From NCBI RefSeq assembly GCF_000026145.1, contig NC_009445.1:744001-808000 (forward strand): a stretch of 64,000 bases of DNA, in the 5' to 3' direction. Shown one piece after another: positions 46,908 to 55,280 of this stretch. Numbering within the stretch: position 1 is the first letter of the stretch; every line of letters begins with the position of its first letter. This DNA comes from Bradyrhizobium sp. ORS 278 (GTDB taxonomy: Bacteria; Pseudomonadota; Alphaproteobacteria; Rhizobiales; Xanthobacteraceae). Under the pieces are notes generated by a model. The model worked only from the letters and a program-made list of their open reading frames with translations, made no database searches and was not told the origin of the DNA. The translations under genes were made by a program, and so were the position numbers.

Positions 46908-48089
46908 TCAGCGCCGGATGGAAGACAGCGCCGGCATCTCCGTCCCGTCGCGCACGGCGATGCTGGCGAACAGCACGCCCAGCAGCATGGCCGCCACGAA
47001 CGGTAGCGAATGACCGATCATGGCCAGCAGGCAGGTGCCGAGCGCGATCACGAGGCCGATCTCCCAAAGCGCGATCGTTTTGCCCGCGTCCGTTCGTGCC
47101 TTCCAGTGGATCGCAAGACCGGCCGCCACCATCGGCACGTCGTAGATCATCGCGTAGGGGGTGGCCACGATGCTGCCGATCGCGACCAGCGCGATGGTCC
47201 GCTCGTCGATGCCGCGCCGGCTGGTCCGCCAGAGCACGATCGCGACGGCGCATGACAGCATGAGCTGGAGTACGTAGCCCAGCGCGGGCGGCGCGCCGAT
47301 CGCGTGCATGCCCGCCATGACCGTCGGCATCATGTGATCGAGGCTGGCCTGGTTGGCTGCCAGCAGCGCCTGATAGCTCGGGAAGCGCGCGACCCATTGC
47401 AGCCAGATCGACCCGTCGATCCCGGCGCTGGTGATGAGGGCGACGAGCGCGGTCGTTGCGACCGCGGCCAGAATGGCGCGCCAGTTGCGCGAGGCCAGCA
47501 GCACGATTGGCAGCAGCAGCACGAATTGCGGCTTGTAGGCGAGCAGGCCGAGCAGGCCGCCTGCAATGAGCGGATGGCTCCCGAGCAGCCGCAGGCCGCC
47601 GATCAGCAGCGCCGCCGAGAGGAAGCCGTTCTGGCCGGTGATCGCGTTGATCAGCGTCGTCGGCGCGGCCAGCAGCGCGAGGCCGAACGGCGAGCGCCAA
47701 TCGCGGCCGAGCGTTGCGAGCCCATAGGCGGTAAACGTCGCGGCCATCCAGCAGACATAGGCTGCAGGCAGCGCCATCATGCCGAGCGGAATCAGCGCCA
47801 GCAGGAAGGTCGGCGGGTAGGGATAGGGAAAGCCGCCGCCGCCGAGCGCGGGATCCAGCTGCTGCTGAAAGGCGGCGAGCGCGAACGGATCGTAGATCGC
47901 GGCGCCGGACTGCGCCGCGAACCTGCCGAACGACCACAGGCCGGAGAAGTCGCCGAACGCCGGCTGCGGCCCCGACAGCCACCAGCTGACGAGATAGACG
48001 CCGTTGTAGAGCGCCAGCGCGATCAGCAGCATCAGCACCGCGCGCCGGTCGCGCGTCGTGGGATGAGCTGCGGATGCGATCGCGGTCAT
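46908..48089 (-). CDS. GT87/DUF2029-type membrane glycosyltransferase
   Basis: 393 aa from ATG 48089; ATG 48122 is also in frame. It has about ten to eleven membrane helices. The first periplasmic loop has DFSGLWSFGRFAAQSGAAIYDP with an Asp/Ser pattern, followed by GGFPYPYPPTFLLALIPLG, which is the PYPP motif of GT87 enzymes. ITGQNGFLSAALLIGGLRLL and GLLAYKPQFVLLLP are also typical. GT87 proteins use polyprenyl-phosphate mannose or similar donors in glycan assembly. The acceptor is unknown. It shares strand and a 60-bp gap with the OmpA-like gene, so they may be co-transcribed. Confidence 0.82.
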   Translation of the reverse strand: MTAIASAAHPTTRDRRAVLMLLIALALYNGVYLVSWWLSGPQPAFGDFSGLWSFGRFAAQSGAAIYDPFALAAFQQQLDPALGGGGFPYPYPPTFLLALIPLGMMALPAAYVCWMAATFTAYGLATLGRDWRSPFGLALLAAPTTLINAITGQNGFLSAALLIGGLRLLGSHPLIAGGLLGLLAYKPQFVLLLPIVLLASRNWRAILAAVATTALVALITSAGIDGSIWLQWVARFPSYQALLAANQASLDHMMPTVMAGMHAIGAPPALGYVLQLMLSCAVAIVLWRTSRRGIDERTIALVAIGSIVATPYAMIYDVPMVAAGLAIHWKARTDAGKTIALWEIGLVIALGTCLLAMIGHSLPFVAAMLLGVLFASIAVRDGTEMPALSSIRR

Positions 48090-48330
48090 GGAGTTCGTCG
48101 AGGCCAGGTTCGTCGGCGCCATCGGGGACTTCGTGGCAGGAGGCTTGATCGATGCCGTCGCGATCGCTCGCGCGCGGTCCCCACCGACCTTGCCAAAGCG
48201 CGCTGCACGTCGTGTTACCGCGCGTCCAACCGGCCAATCGCGCTCTCATCGTGCCTAATGATGGGTAAACCGCCGCGGTCCCAGGGCAATCGCATGTGAC
48301 GGTCGCAGATTTGTGCTTTTCTCTTTCCAC

Positions 48331-48458
48331 GTCGTCATGGCCGGGCTTGTCCCGGCCATCCACGTCGGCCGGCATGCTGAGAACGACATGGATGCCCGGG
48401 CCTTCGCCGCGCCGAAGCGGCTTCGGCCGCGCAGGCGGGACAAGCCCGGGCATGACGG
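48331..48458. repeat. inverted palindromic repeat (GTCATGGCCGGGC type)
   Basis: The left arm GTCGTCATGGCCGGGCTTGT, followed by CCCGGCCATCCACGTCG, matches the left arm at 22283 closely. The right arm ends GGGACAAGCCCGGGCATGACGG. The middle contains a second hairpin (CCGAAGCGGCTTCGG). It is the second copy of this subtype in the window. The 241 bp before it (48090-48330) hold no gene I can support. Confidence 0.7.
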
Positions 48459-49101
48459 AGTGTCTGATCGGCAGGATCGCTCGTTAAGGGACTCCGTACC
48501 TCCACATGCGATTGCCCCTTGGCCGCGTTCCTGGTGACCGTGCCGGCGGCGTCGTGGCTCAGTGCGTGCGGTCCGCGACCGCATTTTCATTTTGCTATTC
48601 TTCCGAATTTATGTTCTGATTCACGTATCCCGTCCTCATGCAGAGGGGCGTGCGCGGCGTCACGATACGTAGAGGCGGGGAGCGGTGGCCGCGGGCCTGT
48701 CGGGTGCTGATGCGCTGGACGATTGGCGAGCTCGCGGACGTTCGAGCCGTGTGGTCCTGGCGCCCGATGCTGGCGCCAAGCCGGCGTGACATGACGTGTC
48801 GCGCTGGTGACGGGGGCAAGACAGCCCGGTCCCCGAGGAGAGCGCGGAGCAGACGTTCAACCCATCGCGCAGGGAGGGCCGGGTCGTTCCGGCTGAACCT
48901 GTGGTACCTGCCGCCTGCATTTTTCCGCCGGCGGGCCACGGGCCGTGTGCCGAGGCCCGGCCTTCCCTGCGCCCTTTGCACCGTTCGCGAGGGCGGACTG
49001 TTGGCAAACCTCGGGCACGACGTGCCGCGAGACAGCGAAGCTGTGCCTCTCATCTTACGTCTTCAGCCGTGTGAACCGCGAATGCGTCCTCGCCCTCCAC
49101 T
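48459..49101. other. 643-bp gene-free stretch with nested hairpins
   Basis: No credible gene on either strand: the frames are Arg-rich with no motif. Near 48948-49017 an outer stem TGCCGAGG/CCTCGGGCA encloses a perfect inner stem CGCCCT (48970-48975)/AGGGCG (48990-48995) with a 14-nt loop, and a CCGCCGGCGG palindrome lies just before. The stretch sits between two palindromic repeats. It may be a structured RNA, a dispersed repeat or a gene remnant. Confidence 0.35.
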
Positions 49102-49253
49102 GTCGTCCCGGACAAGCCGTGACGCGCGCCAGCGCGACACGGCGCCGATCCGGGATCCATACTCCGCGGCGGTCGTGTTCGGCAAAAGGCCAACGACCAG
49201 CGTGCCTCGAACCGCTCCCTGGGGGTATGGGTCCCGGCGTTCGCCGGGACGAC
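49102..49253. repeat. REPIN-like element, long-arm subtype
   Basis: It begins GTCGTCCCGGACAAGCCG, includes GGATCCATACTCCGCGGCGG, and ends GTATGGGTCCCGGCGTTCGC then CGGGACGAC. The layout and internal CCATACTCCGCGGCGG match the copy at 52471-52624, in the same orientation. It lies 70 bp downstream of the polA stop codon. Confidence 0.75.
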
Positions 49254-49322
49254 GGGAACGGTTGGCGATGCGGCCGGGCATCTACTAGCAATCGATCAAG
49301 TAGGAAGAGCCGTGTGATCAGC

Positions 49323-52300
49323 TCAATGCGCCTCGTCCCAATTATCCGCTGCGCGCGCGTCGACGTGCAGCGGGACGGACAGCAGCACGGCCGGGAAGGG
49401 GGCGTCCTGCATGACGTGCTGCACGACCGGCAAGGTCGCGGCGACCTCGTCCTCAGGGACCTCGAAGATCAGTTCGTCATGCACCTGCAGCAGCATCTGA
49501 GCCGAGAGCTTCTTTTGCGCCAGCGCCTCCTCGACGCGCGTCATCGCGCGCCGGATGATGTCGGCCGCCGTCCCCTGCAGCCGCGCGTTGATCGCGGCGC
49601 GCTCGTTGAAGGCGCGGACCGAGGCGTTCGAGGCCTTGATTTCGGGGTAATGGCACTTGCGGCCGAACAGGGTGACGACATAGCCGTTCTTGCGACAGAA
49701 CTCGCGGGTCTCGTCCATGTAGGCGCGGATGCCCGGGAAGCGCTCGAAATAGCGCTTGATATAGGCCGAGGCCTCCTCGCGGGCGATGCCGAGCTGGTTG
49801 GCGAGGCCGAAGGCGGAGATGCCGTAGATGATGCCGAAATTGATCGCCTTGGCGCGACGACGCACCTCGCTCGGCATGTCCTTGATCGGCACGCCGAACA
49901 TCTCCGACGCCGTCATCGCGTGAATGTCGAGCCCGTCCTTGAACGCCTGCTTCAGCACCGGGATGTCGGCGATCTCGGCCAGCAGCCGCAGCTCGATCTG
50001 CGAATAGTCCGCCGACACCAGCTTGTAGCCGGGCGTCGCGATGAAGGCGCGGCGGATCTTGCGGCCGTCCTCGGTGCGCACCGGGATGTTCTGCAGATTC
50101 GGCTCGTTCGACGACAGCCGGCCCGTGGTGGTCGCCGCCAGTGCGTAGGTCGTGTGCACGCGATGTGTCTGCGGGTTGACGTAGGTCGGCAGCGCATCGG
50201 TGTAGGTCGATTTCAGCTTCGAGACCTGGCGCCATTCCAGGATCTTGCGCGCGAAATCATTGCCCTGCTCGGCGAGGTCGTCGAGAATCGAGGCGGAGGT
50301 CGACCAGGCGCCGGTCTTGGTCCTGGTGCCGCCGGACAGGCCCATCTTGCCGAACAGGATGTCGCCGATCTGCTTGGGGCTGCCGACATTGATCGGCTCG
50401 CCGGCGAGCTCCTGCAACTCGGCTTCGACACGCGCCGCGGTCTGGGCGAAGTCGCCGGACAGGCGCGACAGCACTTGGCGGTCGATCGAAATGCCGCGCC
50501 GCTCCATGCGCGCCAGCACCGACACGAGCGGCCGTTCCAGCGTCTCGTAAACCGCGGTCATGCGCTCGGCTGTGAGGCGCGGCTTCAGTACGCGCCAGAC
50601 CCGATGGATGACATCGGCCGCTTCAGCCGCATGCGCCGTGGCGCGGTCGATCGCGACCTGCTCGAACGTCAGCTTGTTCTTGCCGCTGCCGATCAACTCG
50701 CCTTCGCTGATGATGGCATGCGCCAGCACATGCTCGGCGAGCGAGTCGAGCTTGTGCGAGCCGCGCCCGGCGTCGAGCGCGTAGCTCATCAGCAGGATGT
50801 CGTCGACGTTTTGCAGCGTGATGCCATGCTGCGCCAGCAGCACGGCCAGGAACTTGATGTTGTATCCGATCTTCAAGAGCCCGGTGGATTCCAGCACCGG
50901 CTTCAGCGCCGCCAGCGCCTCGCTCTCCTTGATCTGGTCCGGCGCGAGCCCGGCATCGAACAGGCCGCCGCCATCGCCGGCCTGGCGATGCGCCAGCGGG
51001 ATGTAGCAGGCCTCGCCCGGCGCCAACGCCAGAGACAAGCCGCACAGGTTTGCCTGCATCGGATCGATCGAGCTCGCCTTGACGTCGACGGTGACGCGGC
51101 CGAACTCGTGCGCGCGGGCGAGAAAAGCCTTCAGCTCCGGCAGCGAGCGCAACGTCTGATATTTGTCGCGATCGATGCGCGCGCTCTTCGCTGCCTCGGC
51201 TCTGGACTCGGCAAGACCAGCAGGCGTGCCCTTGCCCATCGCGGATTTGTCGATGCGTGGATCACCCGTGCGCGGAGCCGTCGCCGGCTTGCTCGGTGCG
51301 CTCCCTCCTCCGCTCGCGGGGGAGGACGGGGTGGGGGCCGCCGCCGGGCTCGATCCCACCTTCAATTGCGCGTCCGCGGTCACATCAGCCGGATCGATCT
51401 GCGAATACTCCGCCACACGCCTCGTCAGCGTGGAGAACTCCATCGCCTTGAGAAACGCGATCAGCTTGCGCGGATCGGGCTCGTGCACGGCGAGGTCGTC
51501 CAGCGGCACCTCGAGGGCGACCTTGTCGTCGAGCAGCACCAGCTGGCGCGAGATCCGCGCCTTCTCGGCATTCTCGATCAGCGCCTCGCGCCGCTTCGGC
51601 TGCTTGATCTCGGCCGCGCGCGTCAGCAGGCTCTCGAGATCGCCATAGTCGTTGATCAGCTGCGCTGCGGTCTTGATGCCGATGCCGGGCACGCCCGGCA
51701 CGTTGTCGGTGGAGTCGCCGGCCAGCGCCTGCACCTCGACGACCTTCTCCGGCGGCACGCCGAACTTCTCGATCACCTCGGCCGTGCCGATGCGGCGGTC
51801 CTTCATGGTGTCGTACATCGTGACGCAGTCGTTGACGAGCTGCATCAGGTCCTTGTCGGAGGACACGATGGTGGTGGTGGCGCCGCGCTCGCAAGCGAGC
51901 CGCGCATAGGTCGCGATCAGGTCGTCGGCCTCGAAGCCGGACTGTTCCAGGCAGGGCAGGTCGAAGGCGCGCACGGCCTCGCGGATCAGCGCGAATTGCG
52001 GGATCAGATCATCGGGTGCCGGCGGCCGGTGTGCCTTATAGTCGGCGTAGATCTGGTTGCGGAACGTGACCTCGGACTTGTCGAACACGATCGCCAGATG
52101 CGTTGGCCGGTCGGTCTCGGGCATGTCGCGCAAGAGCTTCCAAAGCATGTTGCAGAAGCCGAGCACGGCATTGACGTTCAGTCCGTCGGACTTGCGGTTC
52201 AGCGGCGGCAGCGCGTGATAGGCGCGGAAGATGTAGGACGAGCCGTCGACCAGGAACACATGGTCGCCTTTGGCCGCGGCCTTTGCCAAATTCTTGGCGG

Positions 52301-52355
52301 CGGCAGGCGCAGGAGCGGCGGGCGTGACGGCGGCTTTCTGGGGAGCTTTGGGCAT
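49323..52355 (-). CDS. polA: DNA polymerase I with degenerate proofreading domain
   Basis: 1010 aa from ATG 52355. Residues ~32-320 form the 5'-3' exonuclease (HVFLVDGSSYIFRAYHALPP, SGFEADDLIATYARLA, SSDKDLMQLV, GDSTDNVPGVPGIG). A low-complexity linker spans ~335-395. The 3'-5' exonuclease-like domain (~398-590) keeps the fold but not the site: Asp424 remains, the expected Glu two residues on is Lys426, the Asp of motif II is Leu503 and the last Asp is Ala579. The polymerase domain is intact (SADYSQIELRLLAEIADIPV, RRRAKAINFGIIYGISAFGL, VHDELIFEVPEDEV). It fills Okazaki gaps and repairs DNA, probably without proofreading. Two similar REPIN-like repeats flank it. Confidence 0.95.
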   Translation of the reverse strand: MPKAPQKAAVTPAAPAPAAAKNLAKAAAKGDHVFLVDGSSYIFRAYHALPPLNRKSDGLNVNAVLGFCNMLWKLLRDMPETDRPTHLAIVFDKSEVTFRNQIYADYKAHRPPAPDDLIPQFALIREAVRAFDLPCLEQSGFEADDLIATYARLACERGATTTIVSSDKDLMQLVNDCVTMYDTMKDRRIGTAEVIEKFGVPPEKVVEVQALAGDSTDNVPGVPGIGIKTAAQLINDYGDLESLLTRAAEIKQPKRREALIENAEKARISRQLVLLDDKVALEVPLDDLAVHEPDPRKLIAFLKAMEFSTLTRRVAEYSQIDPADVTADAQLKVGSSPAAAPTPSSPASGGGSAPSKPATAPRTGDPRIDKSAMGKGTPAGLAESRAEAAKSARIDRDKYQTLRSLPELKAFLARAHEFGRVTVDVKASSIDPMQANLCGLSLALAPGEACYIPLAHRQAGDGGGLFDAGLAPDQIKESEALAALKPVLESTGLLKIGYNIKFLAVLLAQHGITLQNVDDILLMSYALDAGRGSHKLDSLAEHVLAHAIISEGELIGSGKNKLTFEQVAIDRATAHAAEAADVIHRVWRVLKPRLTAERMTAVYETLERPLVSVLARMERRGISIDRQVLSRLSGDFAQTAARVEAELQELAGEPINVGSPKQIGDILFGKMGLSGGTRTKTGAWSTSASILDDLAEQGNDFARKILEWRQVSKLKSTYTDALPTYVNPQTHRVHTTYALAATTTGRLSSNEPNLQNIPVRTEDGRKIRRAFIATPGYKLVSADYSQIELRLLAEIADIPVLKQAFKDGLDIHAMTASEMFGVPIKDMPSEVRRRAKAINFGIIYGISAFGLANQLGIAREEASAYIKRYFERFPGIRAYMDETREFCRKNGYVVTLFGRKCHYPEIKASNASVRAFNERAAINARLQGTAADIIRRAMTRVEEALAQKKLSAQMLLQVHDELIFEVPEDEVAATLPVVQHVMQDAPFPAVLLSVPLHVDARAADNWDEAH
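51301..51337. repeat. palindromic repeat remnant inside polA
   Basis: CTCCCTCCTCCGCTCGCGGG followed by GGAGGACGGGGTGGGGG resembles the arm at 13881 (CCCGCTTGCGGGGGAGGGCT, AGGGAGGGGG). On the coding strand it encodes PTPSSPASGGGSA in the linker between the two exonuclease domains. It appears to be a captured intergenic palindrome, kept in frame. Confidence 0.45.
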
Positions 52356-52470
52356 GGCCGCAATGTAGGGAATTTGGCCGGGATTGACACCCTCGGAACG
52401 GCAGATTCCGGCGCGTTCCCCACCCAATTCGATGGCCTCGCAGGCCTTGGTCGGCGCCACAAATTTCGCC

Positions 52471-52624
52471 GTCGTCCCGGGCAAGCCGCGTCGCCGCGAA
52501 GCGGCGGCGGGGCGCCGACCCGGGACCCATACTCCGCGGCGGGAATGAGGCGGCAGGCCGGGGCCACAGCGTGCCCAACGCTGAGGACGGTGGCTATGGG
52601 TCCCGGGTCTACGCCCGGGACGAC
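52471..52624. repeat. REPIN-like element, long-arm subtype
   Basis: It begins GTCGTCCCGGGCAAGCCGCG, includes CCCATACTCCGCGGCGGGAA, and ends GGTGGCTATGGGTCCCGGGT then CGCCCGGGACGAC. It has the same order and orientation as the copy at 49102 and lies 115 bp upstream of polA, in the 282-bp gap to the acyltransferase gene. Confidence 0.78.
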
Positions 52625-52637
52625 ACCGTGGGTGGCG

Positions 52638-53690
52638 CTACTCTGCCGGCTGCATCGCAGGCCGTGCCTTCGGCGGCGCAATCCAGAACGCGACGGGGCG
52701 TTCGAACAGGAAGCGGGCGCCGACAACAAGCGCGAGGCGCCAGATCGCGAGCGCGCCGAGCACGCCGGCGATGGTCACCAGCAGCGAGACCGTTCCGATA
52801 TCGGTAATGATCCCCGTCTTCAGCAGCAATGTGCGCGTCGCGGCCATCGGCAGGAAGAAGGCGAGATAGATCACGATCGAATGCTCGCCGCAGAACCTGA
52901 GCGCGTTGAGAAGCTGGGCCCGCGCCAGCAGGGTGCCGGCGATGATGATCGCCACGGCGCCGGCATAGCCGAGCAGCAGCGAGACGATGGGCCACTCGCT
53001 GACGCCGAGGCTCACCAGCGACTGGTTGGTCACCGCCCAGGCGAGCAGGCCGGTGACGGCGAGCATCGGCTGTGCCCGGGCGCGATACGACATGGCGAAG
53101 ATGATCGTCGCGAACAGATAGCCGGAATAGATGTAGACGAAGCGGGCGCAGAATTCGTCGATCACGGTCCAGCCGGTCGAGATATGCGACATTTCCAGGC
53201 CGGCGGCGATGCCCCAGATCACCGGCACGGGGACCGTCCGTGTCACCTTGATGACGACGAAGAGGATCGGCAGCAGATAGATGAACCACAGCGTGCCGAA
53301 CGGCTCGATGAAGGATTCCAGGTACAGATACCCGGCATGCGGCCAGCCGTTCGCTGCGGCGAAGCCGGGCGCCTTGAAGCCGAACTGGATCGTCACCCAC
53401 AGCACGTAGAAATAGGCGAAGTGCAAGACCTTGCGGTCGAGATAGGTACGCCAGTCGCGGTCGATCACCAGCGGCAGGAACAGGCCGGAGATCAGGAAGA
53501 AGTCCGGCATCCGGAACGGTTTTGCGAAAGCGACCACGGCATGCATGAATCCGGTCTCGCCGGCCGCGAGCTCGACGCCGAGCACCGAGTGCATCATCAC
53601 CACCATGATGATGCAGATGCCCTTGGCGTAGTCCACCCAGTCGATGCGCGCCTCGGTTCCGGCCGGCCTCGGCGTACCATTCGCGGTCAT
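52638..53690 (-). CDS. acyltransferase-3 family membrane protein
   Basis: 350 aa from ATG 53690. Ten to eleven membrane helices with the family hallmarks: RIDWVDYAKGICIIMVVMMH (the R/D-x-D...K-G motif and membrane His), RMPDFFLISGLFLP, and the C-terminal FCGEHSIVIYLAFFLPMAA. Such inner-membrane enzymes transfer O-acyl groups from acyl-CoA-derived donors to surface sugars such as glucans, lipopolysaccharide or exopolysaccharide. It diverges from ugd, so surface polysaccharide modification fits. The acceptor is unknown. Confidence 0.85.
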   Translation of the reverse strand: MTANGTPRPAGTEARIDWVDYAKGICIIMVVMMHSVLGVELAAGETGFMHAVVAFAKPFRMPDFFLISGLFLPLVIDRDWRTYLDRKVLHFAYFYVLWVTIQFGFKAPGFAAANGWPHAGYLYLESFIEPFGTLWFIYLLPILFVVIKVTRTVPVPVIWGIAAGLEMSHISTGWTVIDEFCARFVYIYSGYLFATIIFAMSYRARAQPMLAVTGLLAWAVTNQSLVSLGVSEWPIVSLLLGYAGAVAIIIAGTLLARAQLLNALRFCGEHSIVIYLAFFLPMAATRTLLLKTGIITDIGTVSLLVTIAGVLGALAIWRLALVVGARFLFERPVAFWIAPPKARPAMQPAE

Positions 53691-53841
53691 GCTGTCCCTC
53701 TCTGGCGCGGAGCTGCCGCATTCTCGGGCAGAGCCGTTAATACTCCTTGCTGTCATCCAAACGTCATGCCGTTTTCTAAATTCCCCCTGGGCCGCAAATG
53801 GTCTAAGACGCCAAAGTATTAACCTTGAAGGATGGGTTTCG

Positions 53842-55161
53842 ATGCGAATTGCGATGATCGGCACGGGGTATGTGGGGCTGGTGTCCGGGGCCTGCTTCGC
53901 CGATTTCGGCCACGAGGTCACTTGCGTCGACAAGGACGAGAGCAAGATCGCCGCGCTTCATCGTGGGGAAATTCCGATCTTCGAGCCGGGGCTGGATGCG
54001 CTGGTCGCGGCCAACGTCAAGGCCAAGCGCCTCGACTTCACGACCGACCTGAAGCAGCCCGTCGCCGATGCCGACGCCGTCTTCATCGCCGTCGGCACCC
54101 CGTCGCGGCGCGGCGACGGCCATGCCGACCTCACCTACGTCTATGCAGCGGCGCGCGAGATCGCGGCGTCGCTGACCGGCTTTACAGTCGTCGTGACCAA
54201 ATCGACCGTGCCGGTCGGCACCGGCGACGAGGTCGAGCGCATCATCCGCGAGACCAATCCGGCGGCCGATGTCGTCGTCGCCTCGAATCCTGAGTTCCTG
54301 CGCGAGGGTGCGGCGATCCGCGACTTCAAATGGCCCGACCGCATCGTGGTCGGCACCGATGACGAGCGCGGCCGCAAGGCGCTCGGCGACATCTATCGCC
54401 CGCTGTCGCTGAACCAGGCGCCGATCATGTACACGGCGCGGCGCACCGCGGAGCTGATCAAATACGCCGCCAACGCGTTCCTCGCCACCAAGATCACCTT
54501 CATCAACGAGGTCGCCGATCTCGCCGAGAAGGTCGGCGCCGACGTGCAGGAAGTGGCGCGCGGCATCGGTCTCGACAACCGCATCGGCTCCAAGTTCCTC
54601 CACGCCGGTCCGGGCTTCGGCGGCTCGTGCTTCCCGAAGGATACCCGCGCGCTGATCAAGATCGCGCAGGACTACGACACGCAGCTGCGCATCGTCGAAT
54701 CCGTGCTGGCGGTGAACGACAACCGCAAGCGCGCGATGGCGCGCAAGGTAGCGCATGCGGTCGGCGGCAATCTGCGCGGCAAGACGGTCGCGGTGCTCGG
54801 CCTCACCTTCAAGCCGGAGACCGACGACATGCGCGAGGCGCCGTCGATTCCGCTGGTGACGGGTCTGCTCGACATGGGCGCAAAGGTGCGCGCGCATGAT
54901 CCGGTCGGCATCGAGCAGGCCAAGAAGGAGCTGCCCGAGATCGCCTATTTCGAGGATCCCTATGCCTGCGCCACCGGCGCCGACGCGATCGTGCTGGTCA
55001 CCGAATGGGTGCAGTACCGCGCCATGGATCTCGACCGCCTGAAGCAGGTCATGGCCCGGCCGGTCGTCGTCGACCTGCGCAACGTCTACCGTCCTGACGA
55101 GATGGCAGCGCACGGCTTCGTCTATGAGAGCGTCGGCAGGCCCTCGGCGAAGGGCGCGTGA
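53842..55161 (+). CDS. ugd: UDP-glucose 6-dehydrogenase
   Basis: 439 aa, with GAAGGA before the ATG. The NAD Rossmann motif is MIGTGYVGLVSGACFADFGH at the N-terminus. The dimer core has ELIKYAANAFLATKITFINE and the catalytic cysteine lies in GPGFGGSCFPKD, with the Lys in VKS-like context upstream. It oxidises UDP-glucose twice to UDP-glucuronate in the cytoplasm, a precursor for exopolysaccharide and lipopolysaccharide. Starts just after a divergent acyltransferase gene, and a palindromic repeat follows its stop codon. Confidence 0.96.
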   Translation: MRIAMIGTGYVGLVSGACFADFGHEVTCVDKDESKIAALHRGEIPIFEPGLDALVAANVKAKRLDFTTDLKQPVADADAVFIAVGTPSRRGDGHADLTYVYAAAREIAASLTGFTVVVTKSTVPVGTGDEVERIIRETNPAADVVVASNPEFLREGAAIRDFKWPDRIVVGTDDERGRKALGDIYRPLSLNQAPIMYTARRTAELIKYAANAFLATKITFINEVADLAEKVGADVQEVARGIGLDNRIGSKFLHAGPGFGGSCFPKDTRALIKIAQDYDTQLRIVESVLAVNDNRKRAMARKVAHAVGGNLRGKTVAVLGLTFKPETDDMREAPSIPLVTGLLDMGAKVRAHDPVGIEQAKKELPEIAYFEDPYACATGADAIVLVTEWVQYRAMDLDRLKQVMARPVVVDLRNVYRPDEMAAHGFVYESVGRPSAKGA

Positions 55162-55173
55162 CGCTGACTGATT

Positions 55174-55271
55174 GTCATACCCCGCGAAGGCGGGGTATCC
55201 AGTACGCCCGGTCGTCGTGATCAATGACGGCTGTGTGTACTGGATCGTCCGCCTTCGCGGACGATGACAGG
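55174..55271. repeat. palindromic repeat (GTCATACCCCGCG type) overlapping hrpB leader
   Basis: The arm GTCATACCCCGCGAAGGCGG followed by GGTATCCAGTACGC pairs with GTGTACTGGATCGTCCGCCT followed by TCGCGGACGATGAC. The hairpins CCCCGCGAAGGCGGGG and CGTCCGCCTTCGCGGACG are visible. It lies between ugd and the preferred hrpB start. Confidence 0.75.
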
Positions 55272-55280
55272 TTCCGACCC

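Noticed and set aside
48945..53822. A very long open frame (1625 codons) on the plus strand
   Set aside because: It is antisense to polA and the acyltransferase gene; the product is Arg/Ala/Gly-rich with no domains, a by-product of high GC content.
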